Shown: one piece after another, positions 1 to 7,430 of the stretch
Position numbering within the stretch: position 1 is the stretch's first letter
Layout of the letters: each line of letters opens with the position of its first letter
Assembly (NCBI GenBank): GCA_023249675.1
Contig: JAHFCE010000024.1
Coordinates: 1-46,189, forward strand
DNA from: Elusimicrobiota bacterium
GTDB taxonomy: Bacteria > Elusimicrobiota > Elusimicrobia > UBA1565 > UBA9628
Reading direction: 5' to 3'
Length of the DNA stretch: 46,189 nt
Translations under genes and position numbers: made by a program
Notes under the pieces: generated by a model
The model's database searches: none
Seen by the model: only the letters and a program-made list of their open reading frames with translations
Told to the model about the DNA's origin: nothing

Positions 1-653
1 TACGTCGTCGGTTCGATATCGACGAATATAGGCTTGACCCCTTCGTAAAGCAGGCAGTTGCTTGAAGCAATGAAGCTGAAAGGAGTCGTGATGACCTCGT
101 CTCCCGGACCCAAGCCGAGGGACTTGACGACCAAGTGGAGGCCCGATGTGCCGCTGTTGACGGCGACGGCATGGCGCCTTCCAGCGTAGGCTGCGATCTT
201 GCGTTCAAATTCAAGCACCTTGGGGCCGAGACTGAGATTGGAGGATTGTAGAACCTCGAGGACGGCGCGGCATTCGCGATCCGTAATATCAGGATTGGAG
301 AGCGGGATAGAGAGAAGGTCATTGACCTGAACGAGCTCGATGAACCGATTCTCCGAATCCACAACGGGGATATGTTTCAAGGCACGTTCGATAAAAATGC
401 GGCGCAAGTGCTGTGTATCCGCATCTGGAGACACGGTCACCGGATTGCTCTTCATGATGGAGTAAGCCGGCGTACCTAAATCTGTATTTTTCAGGATGGC
501 GCGGCGGATATCTCCATCCGTGATCGTTCCCAACAGCTTGTCTTTTTCATCCACGATGATAGCGATCCCCGTGGCCCCTTGGTTGATGGCCTCGATGGCG
601 TCGCGAATGGAAGCGCCGGAGTCTATGACGTAAGGCTTTCTTTTGTCTTTCAT
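1..653 (-). CDS. CBS-domain pair fused to DegT/DnrJ/EryC1/StrS sugar aminotransferase (partial, C-terminus beyond window)
   Basis: The visible 217 residues begin MKDKRKPYVIDSG. Residues about 1-120 form two CBS motifs, seen in the segments LLGTITDGDIRRAIL and SIMKSNPVTVSPDA, then KHIPVVD. From about residue 125 the protein becomes a PLP-dependent sugar aminotransferase: SNLSLGPKVLEFE, AVAVNSGTSGLHL, GPGDEVITTPFSF and PIFVDIEPT. The PLP lysine lies outside the window. The family transfers an amino group to keto-sugar nucleotides. The NeuB, NeuA and SDR genes upstream in the operon point to a LegC/PseC-like step in nonulosonic acid synthesis (inference). The CBS pair resembles those fused to sugar-1-phosphate nucleotidyltransferases such as PtmE, so finding it on an aminotransferase is notable. 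The ATG lies 4 bases after the neuB stop. Confidence 0.85.
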   Translation of the reverse strand, partial: MKDKRKPYVIDSGASIRDAIEAINQGATGIAIIVDEKDKLLGTITDGDIRRAILKNTDLGTPAYSIMKSNPVTVSPDADTQHLRRIFIERALKHIPVVDSENRFIELVQVNDLLSIPLSNPDITDRECRAVLEVLQSSNLSLGPKVLEFERKIAAYAGRRHAVAVNSGTSGLHLVVKSLGLGPGDEVITTPFSFIASSNCLLYEGVKPIFVDIEPTT

Positions 654-657
654 AAAT

Positions 658-1686
658 TCATACGGAAAGAGTATCCCACCTGAGGGTTTCATCAGCTTTA
701 ACGTCCTTGCGCAGGGTCCGGCCCATGACTTGCGCCAAAGCTCCGGGCGGGATGCCGGTGCCGGGGCGCTTCACCGATACCATATCAGGAGTCAAGGCGG
801 TTCCCGCCGGCAGATTCCGGCGGGCGACAAGGCTCTTACGAGCGATTAAGCGCGTCTCCTCCTCGCCGGGCATCACACGTTTGACTCCGTCACCGAGAGC
901 GGTCTCGACCTGCCGGATCATGGCAACCATCGTCCTCAACTCATCGGGTTCCAGGGATGCGGCATGGTCAGGCCCCTTCATGCCCCGGTCCAACGTGAAG
1001 TGTTTTTCCAAGACCACGGCACCCAAGGCCACGGCCGCCGCCGGAATGGCAAGACCGAGGGTATGGTCTGAGTAGCCCACAGGCACCCCGAAATTACTGT
1101 GAAGGCTTTGCATGGCCCTCAAGTTGGCGGTGTCGAACGGAGCGGGGTAAAGGGAGGTGCAGTGCAGAAGGATCACGGGGATCTTGTGGCGACGGACAAC
1201 CTTGAGGGCATCTGTGATCTCGCGGTCATCGGACATTCCTGTGGAGAGAATCATGGGCTTTCCCATCGCGACGACGTATTCCAGAAACGGGATATCGGTC
1301 AGGTCTCCGGAGCCGATCTTAAACCGCCGGACAAGGGGGGCCAAAAGGTCCGCGGCCTCTTTGTGGAAAGGAGTCGACATAAACTCGATTCCGATGTCCC
1401 GGCAATGGCGCGCGAGCTCCCGGAACTCTTCGTTCTTGAGCTCCAACGGACGCAGCATATCCGCCTGACTGCCGGCCCCAACTCCTTTTTTCTGGTAAGC
1501 CGCTCTTTCAGCGGTTCTGTTGACGAGCAAATCGGACGTGAAGGTCTGGAACTTCACGGCGTCTGCGCCGGCTTGGGCGGCGGCGTCAACGAGCTGATGC
1601 GCCAGCTTCAGACTGCCGTTATGATTGACGCCGGCTTCGGCGATTACGAAAACCTTGCGGGGTTCGAGCTTCACCAGGCCGTCCAT
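658..1686 (-). CDS. neuB: N-acetylneuraminate/legionaminate synthase (NeuB family)
   Basis: 342 residues, the normal length for NeuB/LegI/PseI. These enzymes condense phosphoenolpyruvate with a six-carbon aminosugar to give a nine-carbon nonulosonic acid. Visible signatures are VFVIAEAGVNHNGSL at the N-terminus, DAVKFQTF, FKIGSGDLTDIPFLEYV, MILSTGMSD, LLHCTSLYP, GYSDHTLG and VLEKHFTLDR of the TIM barrel. A C-terminal antifreeze-like SAF domain covers about residues 285-342 (RKSLVARRNLPAGTAL). The start overlaps the upstream SDR gene by 16 bases and a CBS-aminotransferase follows 4 bases after the stop, so it is internal to an operon. Sialic, legionaminic and pseudaminic acid synthases cannot be told apart from sequence reading alone. 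Confidence 0.93.
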   Translation of the reverse strand: MDGLVKLEPRKVFVIAEAGVNHNGSLKLAHQLVDAAAQAGADAVKFQTFTSDLLVNRTAERAAYQKKGVGAGSQADMLRPLELKNEEFRELARHCRDIGIEFMSTPFHKEAADLLAPLVRRFKIGSGDLTDIPFLEYVVAMGKPMILSTGMSDDREITDALKVVRRHKIPVILLHCTSLYPAPFDTANLRAMQSLHSNFGVPVGYSDHTLGLAIPAAAVALGAVVLEKHFTLDRGMKGPDHAASLEPDELRTMVAMIRQVETALGDGVKRVMPGEEETRLIARKSLVARRNLPAGTALTPDMVSVKRPGTGIPPGALAQVMGRTLRKDVKADETLRWDTLSV

Positions 1687-2471
1687 CCGCCGTCGACGAT
1701 CAGATTTTGACCCGTGACATACGAAGAGGCTCTGCTCGAGAGAAACAGGATCGCCCCCATCAACTCATCCGCGCGCGCCATGCGTCCCATAGGAACCCGT
1801 GCGGAGTAGCGCCGCGTGAATTCGTCATTCTGTCCGCTGAAAACCCCCCCGGGAGTCAGGGCGTTGACGCGCACGCCCCGGTGGCCCCAATAGGCGGCCA
1901 GATAGCGCGTGAGACCGAGCAAGCCCGCTTTACTCGCCGAGTACACCGCCGGATTGTTGATGGGGCGCCCAAGATACTTGGATTTCTCATAGATGCGCTG
2001 ATCCGAGCCCACGACCCCGTAGATGGACGCGATATTGATAATGCTTCCCTCGCCTCTCAGAGCCATCGCGCCGCCGACAACCTGGGCACAGACCATCGCC
2101 CCCGTTAGGTTGACGTCCATGACCGCATTCCAGTCCTTGAGGGAATAGTCCTCGAAGCGTTGGAAAAACCCGGGAGTCTTGGTCGCTGCGTTGTTGATGA
2201 GAATATCCACCGGCCCGAGCTCCTTCTCCACTCGGGCCTTGAGGCGTTTGACGGAATCCGGCTGAGGCAAGACCACTTTATAACCTTGGACAGCCGCTTT
2301 GCCGCGCGCCTTGATGCCTTGAGCCGCTCGCCGAGCTCCGACTTCATCGCAGTCGGCGATCGCCACGGAAGCGCCTTGGGCCGCCAGCGCCGCCGCGAAT
2401 CGAGCGCCGAGAAGTCCCGCGCCGCCGGTGACGACGGCGACTCGCCCGGCCAAAGAAAACCGCTCATCCAT
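1671..2471 (-). CDS. SDR-family oxidoreductase of the nonulosonate operon (PtmA-like)
   Basis: 266 residues with a complete short-chain dehydrogenase fold: TGGAGLLG nucleotide-binding motif near residue 15, LINNAA, the catalytic serine in IINIASIYG, and YSASKAG with the Tyr-x3-Lys pair. The C-terminus is the usual substrate-loop segment (VNALTPGGV, then SSYVTGQNLIVDGGW). It sits between neuA (8-base overlap) and neuB (16-base overlap). PtmA-type SDRs are regular members of legionaminic/flagellin-glycan clusters, which makes a sugar-precursor oxidoreductase role likely. The exact substrate is not visible. Confidence 0.85.
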   Translation of the reverse strand: MDERFSLAGRVAVVTGGAGLLGARFAAALAAQGASVAIADCDEVGARRAAQGIKARGKAAVQGYKVVLPQPDSVKRLKARVEKELGPVDILINNAATKTPGFFQRFEDYSLKDWNAVMDVNLTGAMVCAQVVGGAMALRGEGSIINIASIYGVVGSDQRIYEKSKYLGRPINNPAVYSASKAGLLGLTRYLAAYWGHRGVRVNALTPGGVFSGQNDEFTRRYSARVPMGRMARADELMGAILFLSSRASSYVTGQNLIVDGGWTAW

Positions 2472-3171
2472 GAGCGCAGCTCTCCTTCTGACGCCGAAGC
2501 TCCATTAGTTTCTCGACGAGGATGAAATCGATCTCAGAGTCAATGTCGATCGAGCGCTCCCGAGGCATAACGTGAAGATAGGTGCGTCCTTCAAAGAGCC
2601 CCCGCTCCAACGTCTCGCGCCGCCAAATATAGATCGAGGCGTTCATGCTGAAAACCGGCGGCGCATCCTGCCTGCGGATCGGCGGCGGCTCGATCGGTTT
2701 CACCAGCCGGGCCCAGCCTTCCTCATTGCGCTCCACCATATTGAAATAGGGACTCTTCTCAGACGCATAGGCGGTGACGACATTGTCCACGCCCGGCTTC
2801 AAGGCGTCGATGCACGCCTGAATGTCGGCGACCGTGCGCAACGGCGAGGTCGGGTCGAGATCGACAAGCACCTCAAACGGAAGATCGTTCACGAGGACAT
2901 GCTCAGCGAGATGCCGAATCACCGGGAGCTTCCCCGCCGCATCGGTCGAGAGTGCTGTCGGACGCAGAAAGGGGACCGTGGCGCCGGCCACGCGAGCGGC
3001 CTCAGCGATCTCCGGATCGTCGGTCGACACGTATGTTTGGTCGATTGATTGACAGGCGAGCGCCTGCTCGATCGTATGGACGATGAGAGGCTTGCCGCAA
3101 AGCATGCGGAGATTCTTGCGCGGAACTCCCTTGGAGCCGCCGCGAGCACAGACGGTCGCGATAATCCTCAC
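2464..3171 (-). CDS. neuA: CMP-N-acetylneuraminate/nonulosonate cytidylyltransferase
   Basis: 235 residues from a GTG start chosen because the protein then begins MRIIATVCARGGSKGVPRKN, the canonical CTP-binding N-terminus of this family. That GTG overlaps the stop of the upstream Gfo/Idh gene as GTGA. Other motifs are GKPLIVHTIEQAL, VSTDDPEIAE, DLDPTSPLRTVADI and SIDIDSEIDF. The enzyme activates the NeuB product with CTP to give the CMP-sugar donor. An in-frame extension to 3270 exists but adds an Arg-rich stretch lying inside the preceding gene, so it was not used. The stop overlaps the SDR start by 8 bases. Confidence 0.92.
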   Translation of the reverse strand: MRIIATVCARGGSKGVPRKNLRMLCGKPLIVHTIEQALACQSIDQTYVSTDDPEIAEAARVAGATVPFLRPTALSTDAAGKLPVIRHLAEHVLVNDLPFEVLVDLDPTSPLRTVADIQACIDALKPGVDNVVTAYASEKSPYFNMVERNEEGWARLVKPIEPPPIRRQDAPPVFSMNASIYIWRRETLERGLFEGRTYLHVMPRERSIDIDSEIDFILVEKLMELRRQKESCAHG

Positions 3172-4145
3172 GCAACGACCTCCAATGGGCCGGCGGCCCG
3201 CAGAGCCAACCCGAGGGATGCGACGCCTTCGGACAAAGGCTGAGAGGATGGCTTCCCGGTTTCGACACATTGAAGGAATTGCCGCATCGCCTCAAGGTAG
3301 GTACCGGCGACGTCGAAATCCTTCGGATCCGTTTGGACCACAAGCCAACCCTCGCCCGGCACGAAGCGCCGCAGGAGGCGCGCCGGGAGATCCCATTCGA
3401 TAGTTCCCTGGGTTCCGATAATCCGATACTGGCGCACGGGATGGCGCGCGACATAATCGAGCGCCACTGTCACGATCGGGCCCTCCCGCCGAGAGAGGAG
3501 GATGCAAGCGACATCCTCCGTTTCGATCTCGAGATCACTCAAGCGCCCATGGTGGGCATCGACCCGATCAAACTCTCCGAAAAACCATCGCACCATGTCT
3601 ATCTCATGGATCAGGTCCATCAGAACCCCGCCCCCCAAATGGCGACGGGCGCTGTAGCTTTGCCGATAGTCTACGGTCGGTCGCCAGTCCGGAAGCCACT
3701 GGCCGCATTCGAGATGGGCCCTGACGATTCGGCCGCAAGCGCCTTCCCGTATCAATTTTTGCACAGTCTGCAACGAGGGGAGAAACCGTAAATTGCATCC
3801 GACCATAGTCACCGGCTCGGTCACATCGGTGCGCTCCAGCAGGGCGGGTAAACCCTCCATGGTCGTCGCGACTGGTTTTTCGACATAAAATGGCACCTTT
3901 GACCGGACAAGAATTTCCAGTGCCTCCCGATGGCAGGCGGACGGAGTCGCGACGATCGCCAGACTAGGGGCCTCACGCAACGCCGCCTGGATGGTCGCGA
4001 ACACCTCGACTGAAAACATCCGCGTGGCTGGATGAGGAGCACCGTTTTCACGGACGACCAAAAAATGGACTCCGGGGACCAAGGCGGCCAAGTTCCGCAT
4101 ATGACGCTGGCCCATCGAACCAGCACCGAGAATCAGAGCCTTCAT
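3168..4145 (-). CDS. Gfo/Idh/MocA family oxidoreductase
   Basis: 325 residues. The N-terminal Rossmann fold shows MKALILGAGSMGQRHMRNL and IVATPSACHREALEIL, followed by the family's EKPVATTMEGL motif containing the conserved Lys. The C-terminal half has GGGVLMDLIHEIDMVRWFFG with the catalytic-type His. Family members are NAD(P)-dependent dehydrogenases acting on sugars or sugar nucleotides. Its position immediately upstream of neuA (GTGA overlap) and downstream of the Wzz-like gene (31-base gap) argues that it acts in the same glycan pathway. Substrate unknown. Confidence 0.88.
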   Translation of the reverse strand: MKALILGAGSMGQRHMRNLAALVPGVHFLVVRENGAPHPATRMFSVEVFATIQAALREAPSLAIVATPSACHREALEILVRSKVPFYVEKPVATTMEGLPALLERTDVTEPVTMVGCNLRFLPSLQTVQKLIREGACGRIVRAHLECGQWLPDWRPTVDYRQSYSARRHLGGGVLMDLIHEIDMVRWFFGEFDRVDAHHGRLSDLEIETEDVACILLSRREGPIVTVALDYVARHPVRQYRIIGTQGTIEWDLPARLLRRFVPGEGWLVVQTDPKDFDVAGTYLEAMRQFLQCVETGKPSSQPLSEGVASLGLALRAAGPLEVVA

Positions 4146-4176
4146 TCAGCGGAGGTCCGCCACGTAATGATGGACA

Positions 4177-5169
4177 TCAGGCGAAAGTAGTCTTCCAGCG
4201 CTCGATGAACAGCGCCGACAAGACACCGACGATCAAGCCAACGGCTCCGGCGATCAGGATGCTCTCTTTTCTCTTTGGTCCGACTGGCCGGGGAGAAACA
4301 TGCGGCTCCCGGAGCATCAAAAGATTCTGCACGTCATTTTTCAATAAATTCTGATTCTCAATCTCAATCCGATTCGCATCCATATCGTTTCTCAGGCTGC
4401 CCATCGCATCCGCAAGATCCTTGCTCTTATTCTTTGCATCCGCCAGGTCGCTTTTTAACTGAGACACATGATTCATATTTTGCTGCACTGCGGTATAAAA
4501 CAAAACCGTTGCGTCATTTTTACTGTCGCTCCGTACGAATGCGGCATCTTGTTTCTCGAACAATTTCGCCGAATTAGATTTGGCCTCGTTAATTTCCACA
4601 ACCAACTGGCGCTCCCGATCTGCTAGCACCTCAAGCTGGGTGGCATTCAACTTTATCTCACCTTCTTCTTTGTTGATTAGGCCACGGATCGTTCTTATCT
4701 GATTATCGATGCGACTGCGCTTGTCCTCGATGATTGTCTTATAGCCAAGGGCCAGCTTCTCCAACAATTTGGCCAATATTTTCTTGCCTGCATCAACGCC
4801 GTCTGTAGACCTCTTCAGGCTAATTTTGATCAACCGCGTGTCTTTAGGCTGCGTGACGTCGAAGTGGAGCTCCTTCTCCTGCAGATGAAGCTCTTCGATT
4901 ATTCCCACGTCGTGGACGCCCGATTCGATAAGTGCCTTTATGTTCGCGACCGAATCGAAGTTCTGCACTCCGACATCTGTTATCGCGTTAACGGGAGGCT
5001 CGATAAACATTGACACTTCGTAGACCCGTGGAAGAAGAAAAACCCGCGCTGCGACGGAAAAAACAGAAACAAAAAAAACGCCTAATACGACTTTTTTTTG
5101 CTTGACCGCGATCTTCACACATTCGCGTAAGTCAATCTCATGATCCAGTTCATCTCGCATAATACCCAT
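4177..5169 (-). CDS. Wzz/chain-length-determinant-like membrane protein
   Basis: 330 residues from the ATG at 5169. A further ATG three codons downstream and an in-frame extension to 5226 are alternatives, and the ribosome-binding signal does not decide. The architecture is Wzz-like: a short cytoplasmic IDLRECVKIAVKQKK segment, an N-terminal membrane helix (VVLGVFFVSVFSVAARVFLL), a long periplasmic coiled-coil-prone middle rich in Lys, Glu and Asp, a PRPVGPKRKESILI segment and a second C-terminal helix (AGAVGLIVGVLSALFIERW). No Walker motif follows, so it is the kinase-less type that sets polysaccharide chain length. The coding sequence is visibly more AT-rich than its neighbours, with A/T homopolymers around 5093-5101, which may indicate transfer. 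Confidence 0.85.
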   Translation of the reverse strand: MGIMRDELDHEIDLRECVKIAVKQKKVVLGVFFVSVFSVAARVFLLPRVYEVSMFIEPPVNAITDVGVQNFDSVANIKALIESGVHDVGIIEELHLQEKELHFDVTQPKDTRLIKISLKRSTDGVDAGKKILAKLLEKLALGYKTIIEDKRSRIDNQIRTIRGLINKEEGEIKLNATQLEVLADRERQLVVEINEAKSNSAKLFEKQDAAFVRSDSKNDATVLFYTAVQQNMNHVSQLKSDLADAKNKSKDLADAMGSLRNDMDANRIEIENQNLLKNDVQNLLMLREPHVSPRPVGPKRKESILIAGAVGLIVGVLSALFIERWKTTFA

Positions 5170-5233
5170 GGCCCTCACTTCTTCACGCTTAGAAACTTCG
5201 TGATCATGCGACCGCGTCCGTAGCATGCAAGTT

Positions 5234-5259
5234 ATTGTACTAATTCAAAGTTGTACAAT
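5234..5259. repeat. Inverted repeat in the wzz/GT2 divergent intergenic region
   Basis: ATTGTAC at 5234-5240 is mirrored by GTACAAT at 5253-5259 with 12 bases between, and the right half is itself palindromic (TTGTACAA). It lies in the AT-rich strip between two divergent genes where promoters are expected, so a regulator-binding site is possible. No well-spaced -35/-10 pair could be assigned. If the GT2 gene starts at 5258 rather than 5273, the arm overlaps its start codon. Confidence 0.4.
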
Positions 5260-5272
5260 GCCCGCTTCGTCC

Positions 5273-6100
5273 ATGAATCCCTCCGTGAAACCCGCAATAT
5301 CCGTTTTAATTCCGGCCTACAACGGAGCGAGGTGGATCGCCGAGACCCTCAACCGGCTGGCCGGCGCGGCCGGGGGTCTCGCGTTCGAGGCCATCGTCGT
5401 CGACAACGCCTCCGCCGATGGAACGACCGCGATCTGCCGGGCAATACCAGGCGTGAGGGTCCTCCGCAACGAGACCAACAGGGGATTCTCTCACGCCGCC
5501 AACCAGGCGGCGGCCGCCTCTCAAGGTCGGATACTGGTCGCGGTCAACCAGGACCTGCATCTTCAGCCAGGCGCGCTCAAGGCGGTTCACGGATTCCTAG
5601 CTTCAAGCAACAGCATCGTTGGCGGAGCGCTTTCCTTCCAAGATGGGGCCGAACAGCCCTCCTCCGGGCCCTTCCCCACTTTGGCCGGAACCCTGTGGAG
5701 GATGACGCTGCCACGCCGGATCCGGAAGTACGATCTCTCGCGCCATCGTTCCGGGGAAGCGCAGCCGGTCGACTGGATCACAGGGGCCTTCATCGGCTTT
5801 CGACGGGAGCTGTTCGATCAGGTCGGCGGGTTCGACGAAGACTATTTCATGTACTACGAGGACGTCGACTTCTGCCTGCGCGCGCGCCGCGCGGGATTTC
5901 GGTCGTACTGTCTGCCCGCGGCCAAGGCCGTGCATCTGCATCCCTTCAGCAGTCGCGACGACGCGCCCGACTGGCTGCGCCAGGAAGTCCGTTTTTCCCA
6001 GGTGAGATATTTCTCGAAGCACCGCCCCCGCTGGGAGCAGGCCATCATACGGGCTTTGAATCGAGCCTATTTTCTGGCCCACGGCTGGCCGTGGCGATAA
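5273..6100 (+). CDS. GT2 family glycosyltransferase (rhamnosyltransferase-like)
   Basis: 275 residues from the ATG at 5273; ATG at 5258 and an upstream start at 5225 are alternatives. A classic GT-A fold: ISVLIPAYNGARWI, AIVVDNASADGTT, the NRGFSHAANQAA segment, and VAVNQDL in the place of the DxD metal site. The acceptor-side motif WITGAFIGFRRELFDQVGGFDEDYFMYYEDVDFCLR carries the ED(V)D pattern typical of rhamnosyl- and related transferases. The cytosolic enzyme should add one sugar to a lipid-linked glycan. The downstream flippase overlaps its last 10 bases, so the two are co-translated. Confidence 0.88.
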   Translation: MNPSVKPAISVLIPAYNGARWIAETLNRLAGAAGGLAFEAIVVDNASADGTTAICRAIPGVRVLRNETNRGFSHAANQAAAASQGRILVAVNQDLHLQPGALKAVHGFLASSNSIVGGALSFQDGAEQPSSGPFPTLAGTLWRMTLPRRIRKYDLSRHRSGEAQPVDWITGAFIGFRRELFDQVGGFDEDYFMYYEDVDFCLRARRAGFRSYCLPAAKAVHLHPFSSRDDAPDWLRQEVRFSQVRYFSKHRPRWEQAIIRALNRAYFLAHGWPWR

Positions 6101-7320
6101 CTCCGGCGCGCCGGCGCATCGGCCGCAATTTTTTCTGGAAGTCCGCGGCCGAGGGCTCCAAGGCGATCTCGGCTCTTTATTTCATCCTGCTTGCGCGCCA
6201 CCTGGGGGCCGCCGAGCTCGGGCGGTTCTCGGTGGGCTTCTCCGCGGCGATGATCCTGGCGACCGTGGGCGATTTCGGGCTCAACACCTTGCTGACGCGG
6301 CAGGTAGCCGTCGACCGGTCGCAAGGCACGAAAGTCTTTCTCCAAACAGCCTATCTCAAGGTTCTCTTCTTCGCCGCTCTCTTTGTCGGAGTCGGACTTT
6401 GGCCCGGACTGGAACAGCGCCGGGCATTCCTCCTGCTCTTCTTGGGTATTGCCGCGGGCCGCAATATGATCGACCAGTTGAGCTACCTCTGTCTTGCGTA
6501 CGAAAACCTCATCATCGAAGCGAAGATGAAGTTCCTCCTCGGGTTCTTCAGCCTGGCCCTGGCGTGGCCAGCTCTCGCCTTCAAACCGAGCGTCCCTGCG
6601 GTGGCCGCAGCGCTTCTCGGCGCCCACATCCTCGCGGCGGCCATCGGCATAGCGTTGGTCGCCCGTCACGCCGTCTCCCTGCCGGGAACCCCGCGCTGGC
6701 CGCCGCTAGGTTGGCCGGTCTCGGATGTGAAGGAATTGCCGGCCATGGCCATCATCGGCGTCGCCTTGGCCGGCTTCTCCCGGATCGACATCTCCTGCCT
6801 CAATTGGCTCGGCGTAGCGACGGCCGACATCGGAAACTATTTCGCCGCGGAAAGGATCATCGCGATGACCTGCCTCCTGCCGGGATTCCTGGCGATCGCG
6901 GCGCTGCCTGTTTTCTCGCGGCCCGAGGACGCCGGACACGCGGGGACGATTTCTCGGCTCAGACGGGAGCTTTTTTTGGCGGGATGCGCCTCTGGATTGA
7001 TTTTGAACGTCTTCGGCTCGACTTTAATTCCACTCCTCTACGGCCTGAAATTCCACGACGCAAGCCGGCCCCTGGCTTGGCTTGCGCTGGCGCTGCCGTT
7101 CATGTTCATCAATCATTTTTCCTTGATCGCGCTGATCGCGGGCAAGCGCTCCTGGCACGCGGCCTTCGCGGCCGCGACCGCGTTTTCGCTGAATATTCTC
7201 ATCGACCTGATCCTGATTCCCCGGCTGGGCATATTCGGCGCGGCGCTGGGAGCGGTGAGCGGGCAGGCCGCGGTCTCGCTGCTTGTTTGGCCTCTTTTCT
7301 CGCCTAAGCGGCAAATCTGA
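6091..7320 (+). CDS. Wzx-type polysaccharide flippase (MATE/MOP superfamily)
   Basis: 409 residues from a GTG overlapping the GT2 stop. The open frame extends much further upstream, but that part is the shadow of GT2. The protein is almost wholly hydrophobic with about 12 predicted helices, and begins RIGRNFFWKSAAEGSKAI followed by ALYFILLARHLGAAELGRF, the usual opening of Wzx/RfbX flippases. Near the end GIFGAALGAVSGQAAVSLLVW is the typical final helix pair. The role is to turn undecaprenyl-linked oligosaccharide across the inner membrane. No ribosome-binding site is obvious, consistent with coupling to GT2. Confidence 0.85.
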   Translation: MAITPARRRIGRNFFWKSAAEGSKAISALYFILLARHLGAAELGRFSVGFSAAMILATVGDFGLNTLLTRQVAVDRSQGTKVFLQTAYLKVLFFAALFVGVGLWPGLEQRRAFLLLFLGIAAGRNMIDQLSYLCLAYENLIIEAKMKFLLGFFSLALAWPALAFKPSVPAVAAALLGAHILAAAIGIALVARHAVSLPGTPRWPPLGWPVSDVKELPAMAIIGVALAGFSRIDISCLNWLGVATADIGNYFAAERIIAMTCLLPGFLAIAALPVFSRPEDAGHAGTISRLRRELFLAGCASGLILNVFGSTLIPLLYGLKFHDASRPLAWLALALPFMFINHFSLIALIAGKRSWHAAFAAATAFSLNILIDLILIPRLGIFGAALGAVSGQAAVSLLVWPLFSPKRQI

Positions 7321-7345
7321 GCTATACTGTGGCAGGACAAGGATA

Positions 7346-7426
7346 GAGGGTGTCATAATACTCAACGATTGAGTATTATTACTCAACGATTGAGTAAATT
7401 AAGAAACACCGGGCACCGACACCCTC
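7346..7426. repeat. Twin-hairpin palindromic element bounded by 9-bp inverted repeats (MITE/REP-like)
   Basis: GAGGGTGTC at 7346-7354 and GACACCCTC at 7418-7426 are perfect inverted repeats. Inside are two tandem copies of a 17-base palindrome (TACTCAACGATTGAGTA at 7359-7375 and 7380-7396) with a 21-base period. Each folds as a hairpin with a CGA loop: 9-bp stem at 7357-7377 and 8-bp stem at 7379-7397. The element ends 4 bases before the ATG of the DUF4143 ATPase, leaving that gene without a visible Shine-Dalgarno sequence. The outer GGTGTCA resembles the tip of the RAYT inverted repeat at 28443. Confidence 0.7.
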
Positions 7427-7430
7427 CACC

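Noticed and set aside
5251-6090. Upstream part of the long frame ending in the flippase
   Set aside because: This stretch is Arg-rich and out of frame with the GT2 gene, which has clear motifs. The flippase homology begins only after GTG 6091.
7323-7328. TATACT after the flippase as a promoter for the DUF4143 gene
   Set aside because: No -35 hexamer at a suitable distance, and the hairpin element lies between it and the gene. Too weak to list as a promoter.
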